From Zanthoxylum bungeanum (lineage: Eukaryota; Streptophyta; Magnoliopsida; Sapindales; Rutaceae), in the NCBI GenBank assembly GCA_019454045.1, contig SKCR01029097.1, positions 1 to 64,000 of the forward strand: 64,000 nt of DNA, given 5' to 3'. The position numbers and the translations under genes were made by a program. Position 1 is the first letter of the stretch; the number at the start of each line of letters is the position of its first letter. The notes under the pieces are model-generated. The model saw only the letters and a program-made list of their open reading frames with translations, was not told where the DNA came from and did not search any database. Positions 34,494 through 47,792 of the stretch are shown here, in pieces.

Positions 34494-36506
34494 TGTTGGA
34501 TTCTCTAAGTCCCAATGATCATTTTAAAGCAATGAAACAAGTGAATACAACAAAGGAGAATGGCAGAATCATACTCATATTGAACGGATTGGATGCTATG
34601 AAGAACAAAACTTTTTCATCCTTGTTGGTGAAGCTCGGCAAACTCACTGGGTTGGGCTCCATTTTCGGCTTTCTCCATGCTCCAAGCTCCAAGCTTTTGT
34701 GATGGTATTCCAAGCCCACGAAATCACTGCCATATCACCTTGTTATGTCTCCTAGAGTGTGCTAGCACTTGGTGTTTTTGCCACAAAAACACCATCTTAT
34801 TTCTCCTTCCTCATTCAACAGTTGCAGAGAAATAGAAGGCAGAAATGGCGTGAGAGAGAAGAAGGTTTTGGCTCCAAAATCATGAGCTAAGGAGAGAGAA
34901 GAAGAAATGTGTATTTGTTAATTGTTTTCTAAAAACGATTAAACATATACCATAATTCTTTATAAAAAAATCAAGCATTAAATGCTTGCCTTCATCTCAC
35001 ATCAATCAATCAATCAATTGTCACATCACTCAAAGTGACATATGATTTGTCGCTTAATGTGACTAATGATTTGACGCTTGATTTGACTTGCGTGCCGCAC
35101 TCGAATTCGAAATGCGAATGCGCTCGCAAACAATCCCGGGTTCGGGTTCGCTAATTCCAAATTAACGAATTTTCTGTTGCGACGTAATTAACTGATTACG
35201 CCTAGTGAAATCACTATTCACGTCGTTAACAAATTAATTATAAATTAATTCGTTCGCCCGAATTAAAATCTAATTTTAATTCTGCGTCGAAATCCAATTT
35301 CGTTTAATATATCGAATATATTAATTAATCGATTAATTCTAAATTAATCATTTTCTCTCTCTCTTAATGATATTTTATCCCAGATAAAATATCTCTGTAA
35401 TTAATCACAAATTAATTTTCTCTCTCATTAAATTAATCCCAGAATAATTAAAAGTGCGAGTCATACGTCATCGGTGAATCTTCGGGAAGCGACCCATGAG
35501 AACCCCGGATATGTTGGCAGTAAATTCGGTCATCGAACTATCCGAACATGTATGTACCTCGTACTACATTTGTACCGATTTACAAGACAAGGTTGGCTTC
35601 TAGAAAAGCGCCATGCCTACCCAATTCTCCAGAAATATCCTTACTTGAATATAAGATCTATATCAGGCGTAGTATACGTAGTATCGTGTATGTCGATCCA
35701 GTATCGGATGATCACGTGCTAGGCCTGGGGCTGGAATTGTGTCTGCCCCATACAAATCACATGTCGGATGTCTGGTAACTAGTCTCAATAATCAGATATA
35801 CATGACCTTGTCATAATATCCCGATAGCTGCAGCATTTAAGAGAACCAGTCCCGTATCCTACGTGACCATCATCTCCACTATGACTGGAGTGATACTTCC
35901 GTCTTGACATCACACCCAACACACTACGATTCTCGATATACCCAGAAGAGGCATACACAGAAACTGGTTAAAGCCGTGGATGACCAAAACCAAAGTATAT
36001 TGATTGTCGCAAGTATTAGCGGTGCAAGTTTCAGGTTAAGACCAAATACACCTACCCTGATTTCGGACTTCTATAGACACATAGTCATACTACCAATGGA
36101 ATTCTGAGGGGGTCTATCCAGAGCGAAGCTGTTTCCCGTACCATCGGTAAAACACAACCTCCTATTACACTTGCATGAGTATCCTATACCCAAATATATG
36201 AGAACTATGACGTTGTGCCCTCACAACGTGCACAAGTGTAATACTAGTCTTTTACGCATTTATCGATGTCCAATCTCGACAATGCTCTGACTAGGGATAT
36301 TTAATGATTTATCCTTCGTGGACTGATACTGTCTCATATCATTCTCAATCCAGGAACAAATCATAGGGACCTCTTATCATTTATATATCTAGGTGATCTA
36401 ATCACAAATGATAAGAGTGCAATCTCCTTTTGTCACACAGTTAATTTGTACAACAACACCGTGATCTGTACAAATAGTGAAGCTATGGGTCATAATTGTC
36501 CAACAA
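34494..36506 (-). repeat. RLC-4 3' LTR
   Basis: 2013 bp; pairs with 42263-44280, to which it is closely similar. Confidence 0.9.
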
Positions 36507-36529
36507 TCTCCCACTTGGCCTATAGTCAG

Positions 36530-39500
36530 TCACTCGAGTGTCTGACACCCGAACAATGTACGGTTGGCTCAAACTGCTGAGAAAATGCTTTCGTCAACGG
36601 ATTTGTATGATTATCATCTGATGCGATTTATTCGATCATCACATCGCCACGATGTATGATCCGAATAAATCAGATGAATAATCGAAGTATGTATCTGGAT
36701 CGTTGATGAGACCGTTAATTCTTTAGCCTGTGCTGAGGCCTAGCTCAGCTGCTAACAGAACTATATCTAATCTAATTAGATTATTATTGACCCAGAAGAC
36801 TTCTATTGCTGCCTCAGCTGTAGCAATAACCCGCATTTATTATTTATTCGGTAACAGTATCTTGCTTGGAAGATTTCCGGCTTACTGTTCCGTTATCCAA
36901 ACTGTATAGTACCGTTTGCGACTTATAGTCATTTTATCGGTTTAGGAAACTTACAATAGTGATCCCAGTCACTTCAAGTTCTCCTTCTCCAAGATTTAAG
37001 ACAGCATCCTTAGTTCTCTAAGAAACTAACGGATGTTCTTAACATCAATCCAGTGACTATCACATGAATTGGCCTGTTTGTGAATCCATATGCTCAAAGC
37101 ATATGACACACCAGGTCGCGTACATTTTTCAATGTATGAGTTCTCAGAGAGTATTTATGAAAGCCAAGCTTTCACCGATTGTTTTATGGGAATATCATTT
37201 CCAAGAAATGACATATTATCATTATTTATAGGACATTTATTGTCAGTGCGCTCCCACTAACCCTCTTATATACACAAGAATCATTTCGTTTTGAATTAAA
37301 TCATAAACTATTATGATTACATCAAAACGATAATTCCAATAACCTAATGCTTGCTTCAATCCAAACATGGATCGAATAACCTGCAAACCTTGTTTGCTAG
37401 TTTTGGTACGAGAAAACCGACAGGATGTTATAAACATCCTCCAAAAGGTTTCCTTTTCAGGAAAGCGATTTTCCCATTCAGCTGACATATTTCATAAATG
37501 AAATACGCAGCATTAGTAAGCATTATCCAAATGGATTTACCGTGGCAACAGGTAAAAGGTTGAATCGTAATCAACACAATGTTGATAACAATACCTTTTC
37601 GTTAAAAGCCTAGCTTTATACGTTGGTATGTTGCCATCCATGTATGTCTTCCTTGAAGACTAATATAGTACCAGTAGGCACAATGCCTTGCGGTACATCA
37701 ACTAGTGTCCAAACATAGTTGGTTTACATGGATCCATTTCGGATGTTCATGGCATTTTGCCATAATAGGGAGTCGATACCTTGTATCACAACCTCATACG
37801 TAGTCAGTTGGTATACCTCAATAAGATAGACATCTTTATGAGGTGAGATCAGAAACCCATACCTCAGGTTATTTTCTGACTCTCTCCGACATACGTGGTT
37901 CTTGTGTATTCAAAGATTAATGGTACAGTTTCATCCTTGATGAACTATTTATGTTCCATTAAGGAATAGGTGCCTTGAATAATGTTACTCCGATTTTCAT
38001 CGAGTTTTACTATCCTCCCACTTACCACTGCATATTGGTATTCCTCTTAGGAAAACCGCATGGTGAGAAACAATTTAATTGTTCTCTTGTGAGATGTATA
38101 AGTATTATACTTTGGTATCCCTAGGATAACCTACAATTCGGCATTTAATCTATTTGGGTTCTAGTTTGGTATCATCCAAACATATGCCTAGCATTCCCAA
38201 ATTTTCAGGAATGAGAAACCCAGTTTCTTTCCTGTTCATATCTAATATGAAATCTGTCAAACAGATTTTAATGGAACCTTTATTCTAAATAAGTTCTGCA
38301 CTGTTAATGCTTATCCGTTGAAGGAAATGGTAGCTCAGAGCGACTCATGATTAACCTTATCATGTCCAACAAAATTCGGTTACTCAGTTCGGACACACCG
38401 TCAAACTGACGTGTTCCGGGAGGAGTCCTCATTGAAAGAATACTATACTCTTTAAAGTATATTAGAAACTTTATTGCTTAAGTATTTTCCATTACGGTCT
38501 TACCGTGACGGTTTAATACTTCAGCCGATCTGTTTGTCTATTTCGCGTCGAAACTTTAAAAGTTTCCGATTCGTGTTTCAAAAGAAACACGTAACCATAA
38601 ACGATGCCACATCCGTAAAGGTCACGAAATATTCATATCCATCTCTAGCCTAGCTAGTCATGGGCCCACTTGCTTCACTATGAATTAGGGCTAACAGATC
38701 GGTGGCACTTACACTTTTACCAAGTAAATGTGTTTTAGGCACATTGCCCAATAAACTAGATTCGTTGACTTTATTTGAATAGAATCAAAACAGTCCTAGT
38801 ATCCACTCTTCAAAAGTGTGGATATTTGATTCTTGTTTAATTGTGTCCTAGACAACAATGCCACAAATTAGTTTCTTCTGATCAAATCAGTTTGAGCTAT
38901 TTGTTTGTCATGTTCTACGTTTGAGATATTTTTATATTCAAAATATAAATTCTGTTATTCACATCTAATGTGTTTATCTCAATATCATCTTTATATAATA
39001 AAACACTTTAGTGTTGAAGAAAATAAAGGTTCACCCGCAGCGGGTTAAACACTGATATAGAGATAATGTTTCTAGTCAAACTAGTTACATTATAACAGTT
39101 TCCTAATTTAAGTACACACCCTATGGTTGTTCCTAAGATTAGGTTTCTGCGGTTAAAACAGCGACTTTCGTCCCGTTTCCGATTCGCAGATAAATCTTTA
39201 TCTGAAGTCAGTATGCTGCTCATAGCAGATTCTGAACATCAATATATATATTTTATGTTCCACACTAAGTATTTTAAATTTAATTTTAATACTAGTAGTG
39301 AACATAATGTTGACAAACATATTTGAAGTCAGAGTCTTGCTCGTCTTCAATTCCTTCATGTTTGCTTTGTCCAAACGGTAGTCACGCTTCCGCGATCCCG
39401 TTTGCCACATTTTAGGCAGACATTTTGGGATATGTCATTTATCTTCCTAGAATATTATAATGATTTTGCCTTTGCCCCTTTTCCATATTCCAGAAGCCTT

Positions 39501-39900
39501 TGGCCAAGCCTCGGGTTTCTAGAATATCGAAGTAAGGTGCGCCTTGCGCTACTTGCCTTATTGCAAATTTTGACTTTGTCTCCTTGAGAATAGTCATTAA
39601 CTCTCCAAGAGTTATTAATTGCAATTTAGTACTTCTAAGCTCTAATAAGATCTATGAAGATCCTTCAATTTCTTTATCATACTTTAAGGATCTAACCCTT
39701 AGTTCTGACAAAGAAATTAAGGAGTCTACTGACAAGCTTAATGGATTAAGCACTAAAGTTATCATCACATAAATCTTCCAAAGATTATGCTCTACTATTT
39801 GCTTAACTTCGGGATTAGGTTTAATATGTTATTTTATCTAATAAAATAACTTATTATTTTCCAGGACCATCCTGAAATTTTATTCCCAATTTGAAAATTA
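36530..39900 (-). pseudogene. RLC-4 copia Gag-Pol, heavily decayed
   Basis: Only fragments can be read on the minus strand. RT/RNase H pieces lie in 36540-37900 (for example FGLKQALGYWNYRFD within 37243-37488), with remnants aligned to the integrase of RLC-2 around 38150-38800. A protease-side patch is in 39008-39223 and a zinc-knuckle start (VCLKCGK, first cysteine intact) near 39400. Frameshifts occur every few tens of codons, far more than in RLC-2. It encodes nothing now. Confidence 0.75.
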
Positions 39901-42262
39901 AACCATTTAAATACATTTTCCCTAGGATTATGTTTTAAATGTCAATCTTTCAATTTTATCTTAATTTTAATATTCCAACTATTTAATCAACGATTTAGGA
40001 ACTATTTATTATAATGATTGCTATAGTCCAACTATTTAATCACTTATAATTTAATTGTTTGAATATAGTCCAACTATTAATTGAAACAACAATTTAAATA
40101 TTAGTCCAACTAACATTTAATTTATTTAACGACGAATGATATTGTTTTGAGCGCATATGGCAAGTAATTAAACAAATATTGAAAATTCAATTCTTGCCTC
40201 CCATTATTTTTCGGCGAGCCTCTAACCCTTTGTCGAGTACTCGGGAAACCGTGTTTCCTAGCGGGCTAGGATCCCGTTAAATATCACACAATCTTGACTT
40301 TGGCCAACAAATTGTATGATAATTAACTAGGTAGATCTCTAAGATCAATTGGATCCAATCCAATTCCTAGATCCAGTAGGGGGACATCCAAGTCTGAAAC
40401 ATATATCTTATATATGCCAATATATCCAATATATTACCTAACCTTTTTCCTTTGAATCAACTAAGCCTTGGCTTTGGCACAACAAACTTAGTGATCCCAG
40501 TTAAGCGCGACCCATTGACCATGGAAAGAATCGTAATCAATGTCGATGGACAAGAAGTGGTCTTGACTTTGGCCAACAAACCACAACTTGGACAAGACAC
40601 CAATATGGAAGCAAGCTCTCGTGATTCAAACACATCCTCGACGGACAAAGGCCTTGACTTTGGCCAATAAACCAATGCCAGTCTCGGATCTTGAGTGAGA
40701 ATCACTCAATGGAAGGAAAAACGCTTAATATTTTGTGAGGGTTTTTCGCGAGCAAATTGGCAACCAATTTATTATCTTTATTAAGGTCTCATCATCATAC
40801 ACCCTTAAACATGCATTCTAAACACATAATAAAGCGCGTATAAATAAATAATAATGATATGCGGATGGATACTTTACACATTGATCCTGGATCAAATCTC
40901 TCATTTTCTCTCTCCCGCTAGCACATGTATCACTTCTACCCGTTACACTACACTTCTAAAGAAACCTCATTTACATTGAGGGGAATAGGTGAGAAGAGAA
41001 TACAAAGAATAAGGAGGTGATAAGGCTGGACACGCAGGTCCAATTAATAAATCAAATTTATTATAACAATTTCTAAAATTGCCCCACCCATCTAATATCC
41101 ATCTTATATACATTATTCATGCATCGCAACCATGTATTCACACAAGCATGTTATCAATCAATCTAATCAAATTAATTAATCTGATAATTAGTGACCATCC
41201 AATGTTCAAACAACGATTTGATTTTGCGCGAGTCAAACTCGTTTTGCGAATAAGTACTCAAAGTACGAATTCTCGAATTAAATTAAACTACAAAATTAAA
41301 TCCAATTCAATTTGTATTTAATACTAATTCGTTATTTAATTCCAAATTAAATATTACACTTTATTAATAAACCTTTACGACTTAAATTCCAAATTTAATC
41401 GTTACGGGTCTCAAAGCCCGATTAATATCCAATATTAATTTAATTAAAGTCCAATGGGCTTTTAATTAATTTCTTTAAGGCGTGGACTTTTGGTCAACTC
41501 GGGTCGAACCCAATAACCAAAGTCCAATCTGGGAATTACCCCATAAGCCTAGAAATCAATTTAGGCCCATTAGGCCCAATTAAACTTTAAAGGTCCATTA
41601 GTCGCATTTGGGCTTTATGGAGGCGGTTTTGGGCCCAATTGGATCCAACCAATTTAGCCTAAACCCAACTTGGTACAACCAAGCCCAATAAGCCTAATAA
41701 GCCCAATTACAATCCATAAGCCCAAATCCAATTTAAAGCCCAATTAATTAAACACAAAAAATTCCAAATTTCATATTTAATTTACCAAAGTGTATTACAT
41801 AATTAATTACCCAATTAAAATTTCTAAAACATCAATTAGCCTAATTAATCATGCTCAATTACATCAATTAGTGTCCAATACATTTTGATCAAAAATCAAA
41901 CCCATATGTACATGCTATATTCTCGACAATTTGGGGAAAATTATGCCCAATTCGAATTCAATCCAATTAAATCCAATTAAACATAAAATCAACATTCCCA
42001 ATTGATTTCCAACACATCCAATGATCAAAAATCAAAACCACCAAGACATTAGGGTTCTTCTAATTTTCAGCCAAGCATAGCAAATTGGGGAAAATTAATC
42101 CAATCAATTTTTCAACAAATTGATCATATATAACTCTAAGTTATCCATATACAAGCATATTCAAACAAACAATTTTCCAAAAACATGCTTAAATCAAAAA
42201 GCCCCAAATTTTAGTTAAGAACCATAATTCATGTTTCATGCTCAAATGGCTCAAGATACCAT
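39901..42262 (-). other. RLC-4 leader
   Basis: AT-rich untranslated leader matching those of RLC-2a/b. The TTGACTTTGGCCAACAA motif occurs at 40294-40310 and 40563-40579, and with one change at 40654-40670. It also has the GGCCCAATT-rich stretch (about 41440-41740). No coding motif seen. Confidence 0.65.
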
Positions 42263-44280
42263 TGTTGGATTCTCTAAGTCCCAAGGATCATTTTAAAGCA
42301 ATGAAACAAGTGAATACAACAAAGGAGAATGGCGGAATCATAATCACATTGAACGGATTGGATGTTACAAAGAACAAAACTTTTTCATCCTTGTTAGTGA
42401 AGCTCGGCAAACTCACTGGTTTGGGCTTCATTTTCGGCTTTCTCCATGCTCCAAGCTCCAAGCTTTTCTGATGGTATTCCAAGCCCACGAAATCACTGCC
42501 CTATCACATTGTTATGTCTCCTAGATTGTGCAAGCACTTGGTGTTTTTGCCACAAAAACACCATCTTATTTCTCCTTCATCATTCGGCAGTTGCAGAGAA
42601 ATAGAAGGCAGAAATGGTGTGAGAGAGAAGAAGGTTTTGGCTCCAAAACCGTGAGCTAAGGAGAGAGAAGAAGAAATGTGTATTTGTTAATTGTTTTCTA
42701 AAAACAATTAAACATATACCATAATTCTTTATAAAAAAATCAAGCATTAAATGCTTGCCTTCATCTCACATCAACTCACATCAATCAATCAATCAATTAT
42801 CACATCACTCAAAGTGACATGTGATTTGACGCTTAATGTGACTAATGATTTGACGCTTGATTTGACTTGCGTGCCGCACTCGAATTTGAAATGCGAATGC
42901 GCTCGCAAATAATCCCGGGCTCGGGTTCGCTAATTCCAAATTAACGAATTTTCTGTTGCGACGTAATTAAATGATTACGCCTAGCGAAATCACTATTCAC
43001 GTCGCTAACAAATTAATTCTAAATTAATTCATTCGCCCGAATTAAAATCTAATTTTAATTCCGCATCGAAATCCAATTTCATTTAATATATCGAATATAT
43101 TAATTAATCGATTAATTCTAAATTAATCGTTTTCTCTCTCTTAATGATATTTTATCCTAGATAAAATATCACCGTAATTATCCCAGATTAATTTTCTCTC
43201 TCATTAAATTAATCCCAGATTAATTAAAAGTGCGAGTCATACGTCATCGGTGAATCTTCAGGAAGTGACCCATGAGATCCCCGGATATGTTGGCAGTAAA
43301 TTCGGTCATCGGACTATCCGAACACGTAAGTACCTCGTACTACATTTGTACCGATTTACAAGACAAGGTTGGCTTCTAGCAAAGCGCCATGCCTACCTAA
43401 TTCTCCAGAAATATCCTTACAGGAATATAAGATCTATATCAGGCATAGTATACGTAGTATCGTGTATGTCGATCCAGTATCGGATGATCATGTACTAGGC
43501 CTGGGGCTGGAATTGTGTCTGCTCCGTACGAAGCACATGTCAGATGTCTGGTAACTAGTCTCTATAATCAGATATACATGACCTTGTCAAAATATCCCGA
43601 TAGCTGCAGCATTTAAGAGAACCAGTCCCGTATCCTACGTGACCATCATCTCCACTATGACTGGAGTGATATTTCCGTCTTGACATCACACCCAACACAC
43701 TACGATTCTCGATATACCCAGAAGAGGCGTACACAGAAATCGGTTAAAGCCGTGGACGACCAAAACTAAAGTATATTGATTGTCGCAAGTATTAGCGGTG
43801 CAAGTTTCAGGTTAAGACCAAATACACCTACCCTGATTTCGGACTTCTATAGACACATAGTCATACTACCAATAGAATTCTGAGGGGGTCTATCCAGAGT
43901 GAAGCTGTTTCCCGTACCATCGGTAAAACATAACCTCCTATTACACTTGCATGAGTATCCTATACCCAAATATATGAGAACTATGACGTTGTGCCCTCAC
44001 AACGCGCACAAGTGTAATACTAGTCTTTTACACATTTATCGATGTCCAATCTCGACAATGCTCTGACTAGGGATATTTAATGATTTATCCTTCGTGGACT
44101 GATACTGTCTCATATCATTCTCAATCCAGGAACAAATCATAGGGACCTTCTATCATTTATATATCTAGGTGATCTAATCACAAATGATAAGAGTGCAATC
44201 TCCTTTGTCACATAGTTAATTTGTACAACAACATCATGATCTGTACAAATAGTGACGCTATGGGTCATAATTATCCAACA
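42263..44280 (-). repeat. RLC-4 5' LTR
   Basis: 2018 bp; followed by TGATT, the right target duplication. The neighbouring RLG-1 antisense gene resumes directly after it. Confidence 0.9.
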
Positions 44281-44865
44281 TGATTCTGGTACTTGTGTAG
44301 GCTCGGGGTCTGAGAAGATCTGTCATAAGGCCTCCTCTTCAGTTATTTCTCCCTTATAGAGCTTCACCACGATATGTACCACGTCCAATTTCACCTCCGG
44401 TAGGAGATCCTTGAGGATGTAGGTGCAGTCTTCCAACCCCTCGCGCTTTGCTTGGTCCAGATCGGCAGTATGTTTGGCCTTCATCGCTCTCAGGTCATCC
44501 AAAGCTTTATCCCTTTTGTCTGCTCAACTCGTCAATCTTGTCTTCGGCCGTAGCGGCCCGCCATTTCAAGGACCCGACTTCAACGTTCAGGCGAACAGCC
44601 TCGGCCTTCGCGTCATCCATTTTCTTTCTTGGTGACGACTGCGGCCCTTTGGAGGGATTTGACTTTGGAAGTCACCTCGGCCTCAACTTTTTTAAGACTT
44701 TTGTTCTCAGCCTCGAGCTGTTGTATCCTCACTTTGAGTTCCTTCTCTTTCTTGTTCACTTTGACCTCTCGCTTGGTCAAGCGGCTTTGAAGCCTTTGCA
44801 CCTGACCCCACTTTAAACAAGAGGTTTTTTAGCAAGTCCTTATTGGTGGTCAAAACATAGCCGAC

Positions 44866-44937
44866 CTGCAATGTAAGAAAGAAATGAGTTAGTTTGTCAA
44901 ATTAAGAAATGCAATTTTACAAGGGGAAGACGTTTAC
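44866..44937 (-). other. Predicted spliceosomal intron in the antisense gene
   Basis: 72 nt on the minus strand: donor CAAGAG|GTAAACG, branch-like ACTAAC about 26 nt before the acceptor, a T-rich tract, acceptor TTACATTGCAG|GTCGGC. Removing it joins two open stretches at a codon boundary (...ILQE then VGYVLTTNKD...). Confidence 0.7.
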
Positions 44938-45164
44938 CTCTTGAAGAATGGTGCAAGATTTCTCGATTATTCGAGAGAGACATCTTCAAAGTGAGGGATC
45001 CACTCAGGGGGTACAGTGGTTACTAGATGGTCGAATGTGGGGACAAGATGGGCCACAGTGTCCTCCACCTCATCGGAAAAATCATCCACCCCAAGCAGCG
45101 GGGTGCCCTTTCTTGGTTGTGCAAGGGCCGCAGCAATAGCTTTCCCATTCTGAGTAGTTGTTTT

Positions 45165-47209
45165 TGTTGGACAGTTATGACCCATAGCGTCACTATTTGT
45201 ACAGATCAAGGTGTTGTTGTACAAATTAACTATGTGACAAGGAGATTGCACTCTTATCATTTGTGATTAGATCACCTAGATGTATAAATGATAGGAGGTC
45301 CCTATGATTAGTTCCTAGATTGAGATGATATGAGACAGTATCAGTCCTCGAAGGATTAATCATTAAATATCCATAGTCGTAGTATTATCGAGACTGGACA
45401 TCGATAATGTGAAATAGACTAGTATTACACTTGTGCGTATTATGGAAGCGTAATAGCATAGTTCTCATATATTTGGGTATATGATACTCATGCAAGTGTA
45501 ATAGGAGGTTGTGTTTTACCGATGGTACGGAAAACAGCTTCGCTCTGGATAGACCCATCGGAATTCCATTGGTAGTATGACTATGTGTCTATGGAAGTCC
45601 GAAATCAGGGTAGGTGTATTTGGTCTTAACCTGAGACTTGCACCGCTAATACTTGCGACAATCGGTATGCTTTAGTTTTGGTCGTCCATGGCTTTAACCG
45701 GTTCTGTGTACGCCTCTGCTGGGTATATTGAGAATCGTAGTGTATTGGGTGTGATGTCAAGACGGAAGTATCACTCCAGTCATAGTGGAGATGATGTCAC
45801 GTAGGATACGGAACTAGTACTCTTAAGTACTGCAGTCATCGGGATGATATGACTAGGTCATGTTCATCCGATTATAGAGACTAGTTACCAGACATCCGAC
45901 ATGTGCTTCGTACGGGGCATACACAATTCCAGCCCCAGGCCTAGCACGTGACAACCGATACTGGATCGCAATACGCAATACTACGTATACTACGCTTGAC
46001 ATAGATTATATATTCCAGTAAGAATATTTCTGGAGAATTGGGTAGGCACGGTGCTTTGCAAGAAGCCAACTTTGTCTTGTAAATCGGTAAGCACGTGGTA
46101 CGAGGTACGCACGTATTCGGATAATCCGATGACCGTATTTACTGCCAACATATCCAGGGATCTCTTGGGTCGCTTCCCAAAGATTCACCGATGACAGTTG
46201 ATTTAAATTAGAATTAATCTAGGATTAATTAAGAGAGAGAAAATTAATCTGGGATTAATTGAGGCTTTATTTAATCTTGGATTAAATGTGTTCGGAAGAG
46301 AGAGAACACGATTAATTTGGAATTAATCGGTAAAATAAATTTAATAGTTAAATTTGATTTTTCTATTTAATTTATTCGTATGGGCTAAAATTAATATATC
46401 GGATATATTAATATGAATTGGATTTCATTACTAAATTAAAGTCGGACTTTAATACGAACGAACGAATTAATTTAGAATTAATTCGTAGACGACATTCATA
46501 ATATATTTGCGAGGAATCGTTATTTAATTAAATTAGATTTAATTATTTAGCGATGAGAGTTCGTTTAATCGGATTAAACGGATCCGTGCCGCGGCAAATG
46601 TTCGTAGAGACATTTGAATTTTGAATTCAAATGTGGGGCCCACTTTAAATGTGGTAGTTGGGAGAGTGGTTGGCATTTATGTCATACCATCCACTTTCCA
46701 ACCACCTTGGAATGGTTTTGGCAAAACCATTTACCTGACCACCTTGTTTAGGTGAAAAGGGTAAATTGGCTCTTACCAAAACCCTTTTCTTTCTCTCACA
46801 TTTGGTGTAGAGAACACACTTGAAAAAAAAAACCCTAATACATATCATGATGGGCGTGAATATCCTCTCCATTCACTCTTTGATTTTGTTGCAAAATCAA
46901 CTTAGCTAACACTTTACAAATCAACAAAGGTGATAGGGAAACAACTTCAAGAGTTGGAATCAACACTCAAAGCTTGGAATCAACAAATGAAGGATCTTGG
47001 AAACCAACTCAAAGCTTGGAATCAACAAAGGAAGGATCTTGGAAACCAACTCAAAGCTTGGAATCAACAAAGGAAGGATCTTGGAGATCTTCCTCTCAAA
47101 ATTTTAAAGCTCAAATCCATTCAATGTAAGTAATTCTACAACTTATAATGAATTTATGAACACCTTTTCTTGCTTATTAGATCCTTGGCATGTTCTAGGA
47201 ACACTAACA
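45165..47209 (+). mobile_element. RLC-5: inverted solo LTR
   Basis: TGTTGGACAGTTATGACCC...CACTAACA, the same LTR superfamily as RLC-2/3/4 but in the opposite orientation and more diverged. It is flanked by a perfect GTTTT duplication (45160-45164 and 47210-47214). It has no internal domain. It interrupts the RLG-1 antisense gene, whose reading frame continues in phase on the other side. Confidence 0.92.
46965..47090. repeat. 3 x 42-bp tandem repeat in RLC-5
   Basis: Three units (46965-47006, 47007-47048, 47049-47090) of ACTCAAAGCTTGGAATCAAC plus a variable tail. The unit length is a multiple of three, so it opens a 14-residue repeat (LKAWNQQRKDLGNQ) in a short frame that lies in LTR sequence and is not a credible gene. 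Confidence 0.9.
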
Positions 47210-47721
47210 GTTTTCTTGGCAAGGGGTGGCACTGACTCCTCAGGTTCGTCACTCCCGATTGTGTGACGACGTTTCTTGGATGGTTGAGAAGGGTCCTAGA
47301 AGTTTGGGCCGGTAGGCTCGGAGCTCGGAATATTAGTACACCTTGGGGGTCCCGATTAGAGTTGTGTCGCCACGACTTTCCGTTTGGCTTCTGGAGGAAC
47401 TGGGGTAGTAATACACACTCGGACGCTGCTGGGCATGCCTCGGCCTGACCGCTGCAAAACGGACTGGACTCTTCCCCTAGGCCCATTTAAGCTCGACATT
47501 TCTACAAGAAACAAGACGGGAAAGACATTTAGAATATGAGAAAGTTGAAAAAGAAGAAGAAATAGACTACATGCAGTATGTTAGCAGTTCATGTGGTATA
47601 AGGCCCAATTCGGTAAGAGCCGAGGGATCGACAATATCTTTGCACTGGCTTGAGAATGCCACAACTTTCTTTATTCGGGATTGGACTTGGTGGTTTACTT
47701 TGGGGAGATCGCTCCAGCAAG

Positions 47722-47792
47722 CTGAAAATGGTTTGAGAGTTAGCAGTATAGTTGAAGTAAGTGAGAGTATGGAACGGGGGTCGAATTTTTAC
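47722..47792 (-). other. Predicted spliceosomal intron in the antisense gene
   Basis: 71 nt on the minus strand: donor GATGAAG|GTAAAAATTC, branch-like GCTAACTC about 20 nt before the acceptor, acceptor CCATTTTCAG|CTTGCTGG. Removing it joins LVLDTFSDE to CWSDLPKVNHQ and a further 55 or so open codons. Confidence 0.7.

Larger units (their letters stand above)
34494..44280 (-). mobile_element. RLC-4: copia element inserted in the antisense gene
   Basis: Its LTRs at 34494-36506 and 42263-44280 (TGTTGGATTCTCTAAGTCCCAA...TTGTCCAACA) are highly similar. The flanking duplication is CGATT (34489-34493) versus TGATT (44281-44285), one change. The interior is a minus-strand copia order but heavily decayed. 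A primer-binding-site-like sequence (TGGTATCTTGAGCC, minus strand) adjoins the right LTR, and a polypurine tract the left. It is a different subfamily from RLC-2 and close to RLC-3. Confidence 0.88.

Noticed and set aside
44423..44816. Plus-strand frames of 70 and 122 codons
   Set aside because: Shadows of the antisense coiled-coil coding sequence.
46930..47133. 68-codon frame with 14-residue repeats
   Set aside because: Inside a solo LTR and created by a 42-bp tandem repeat whose length is a multiple of three.
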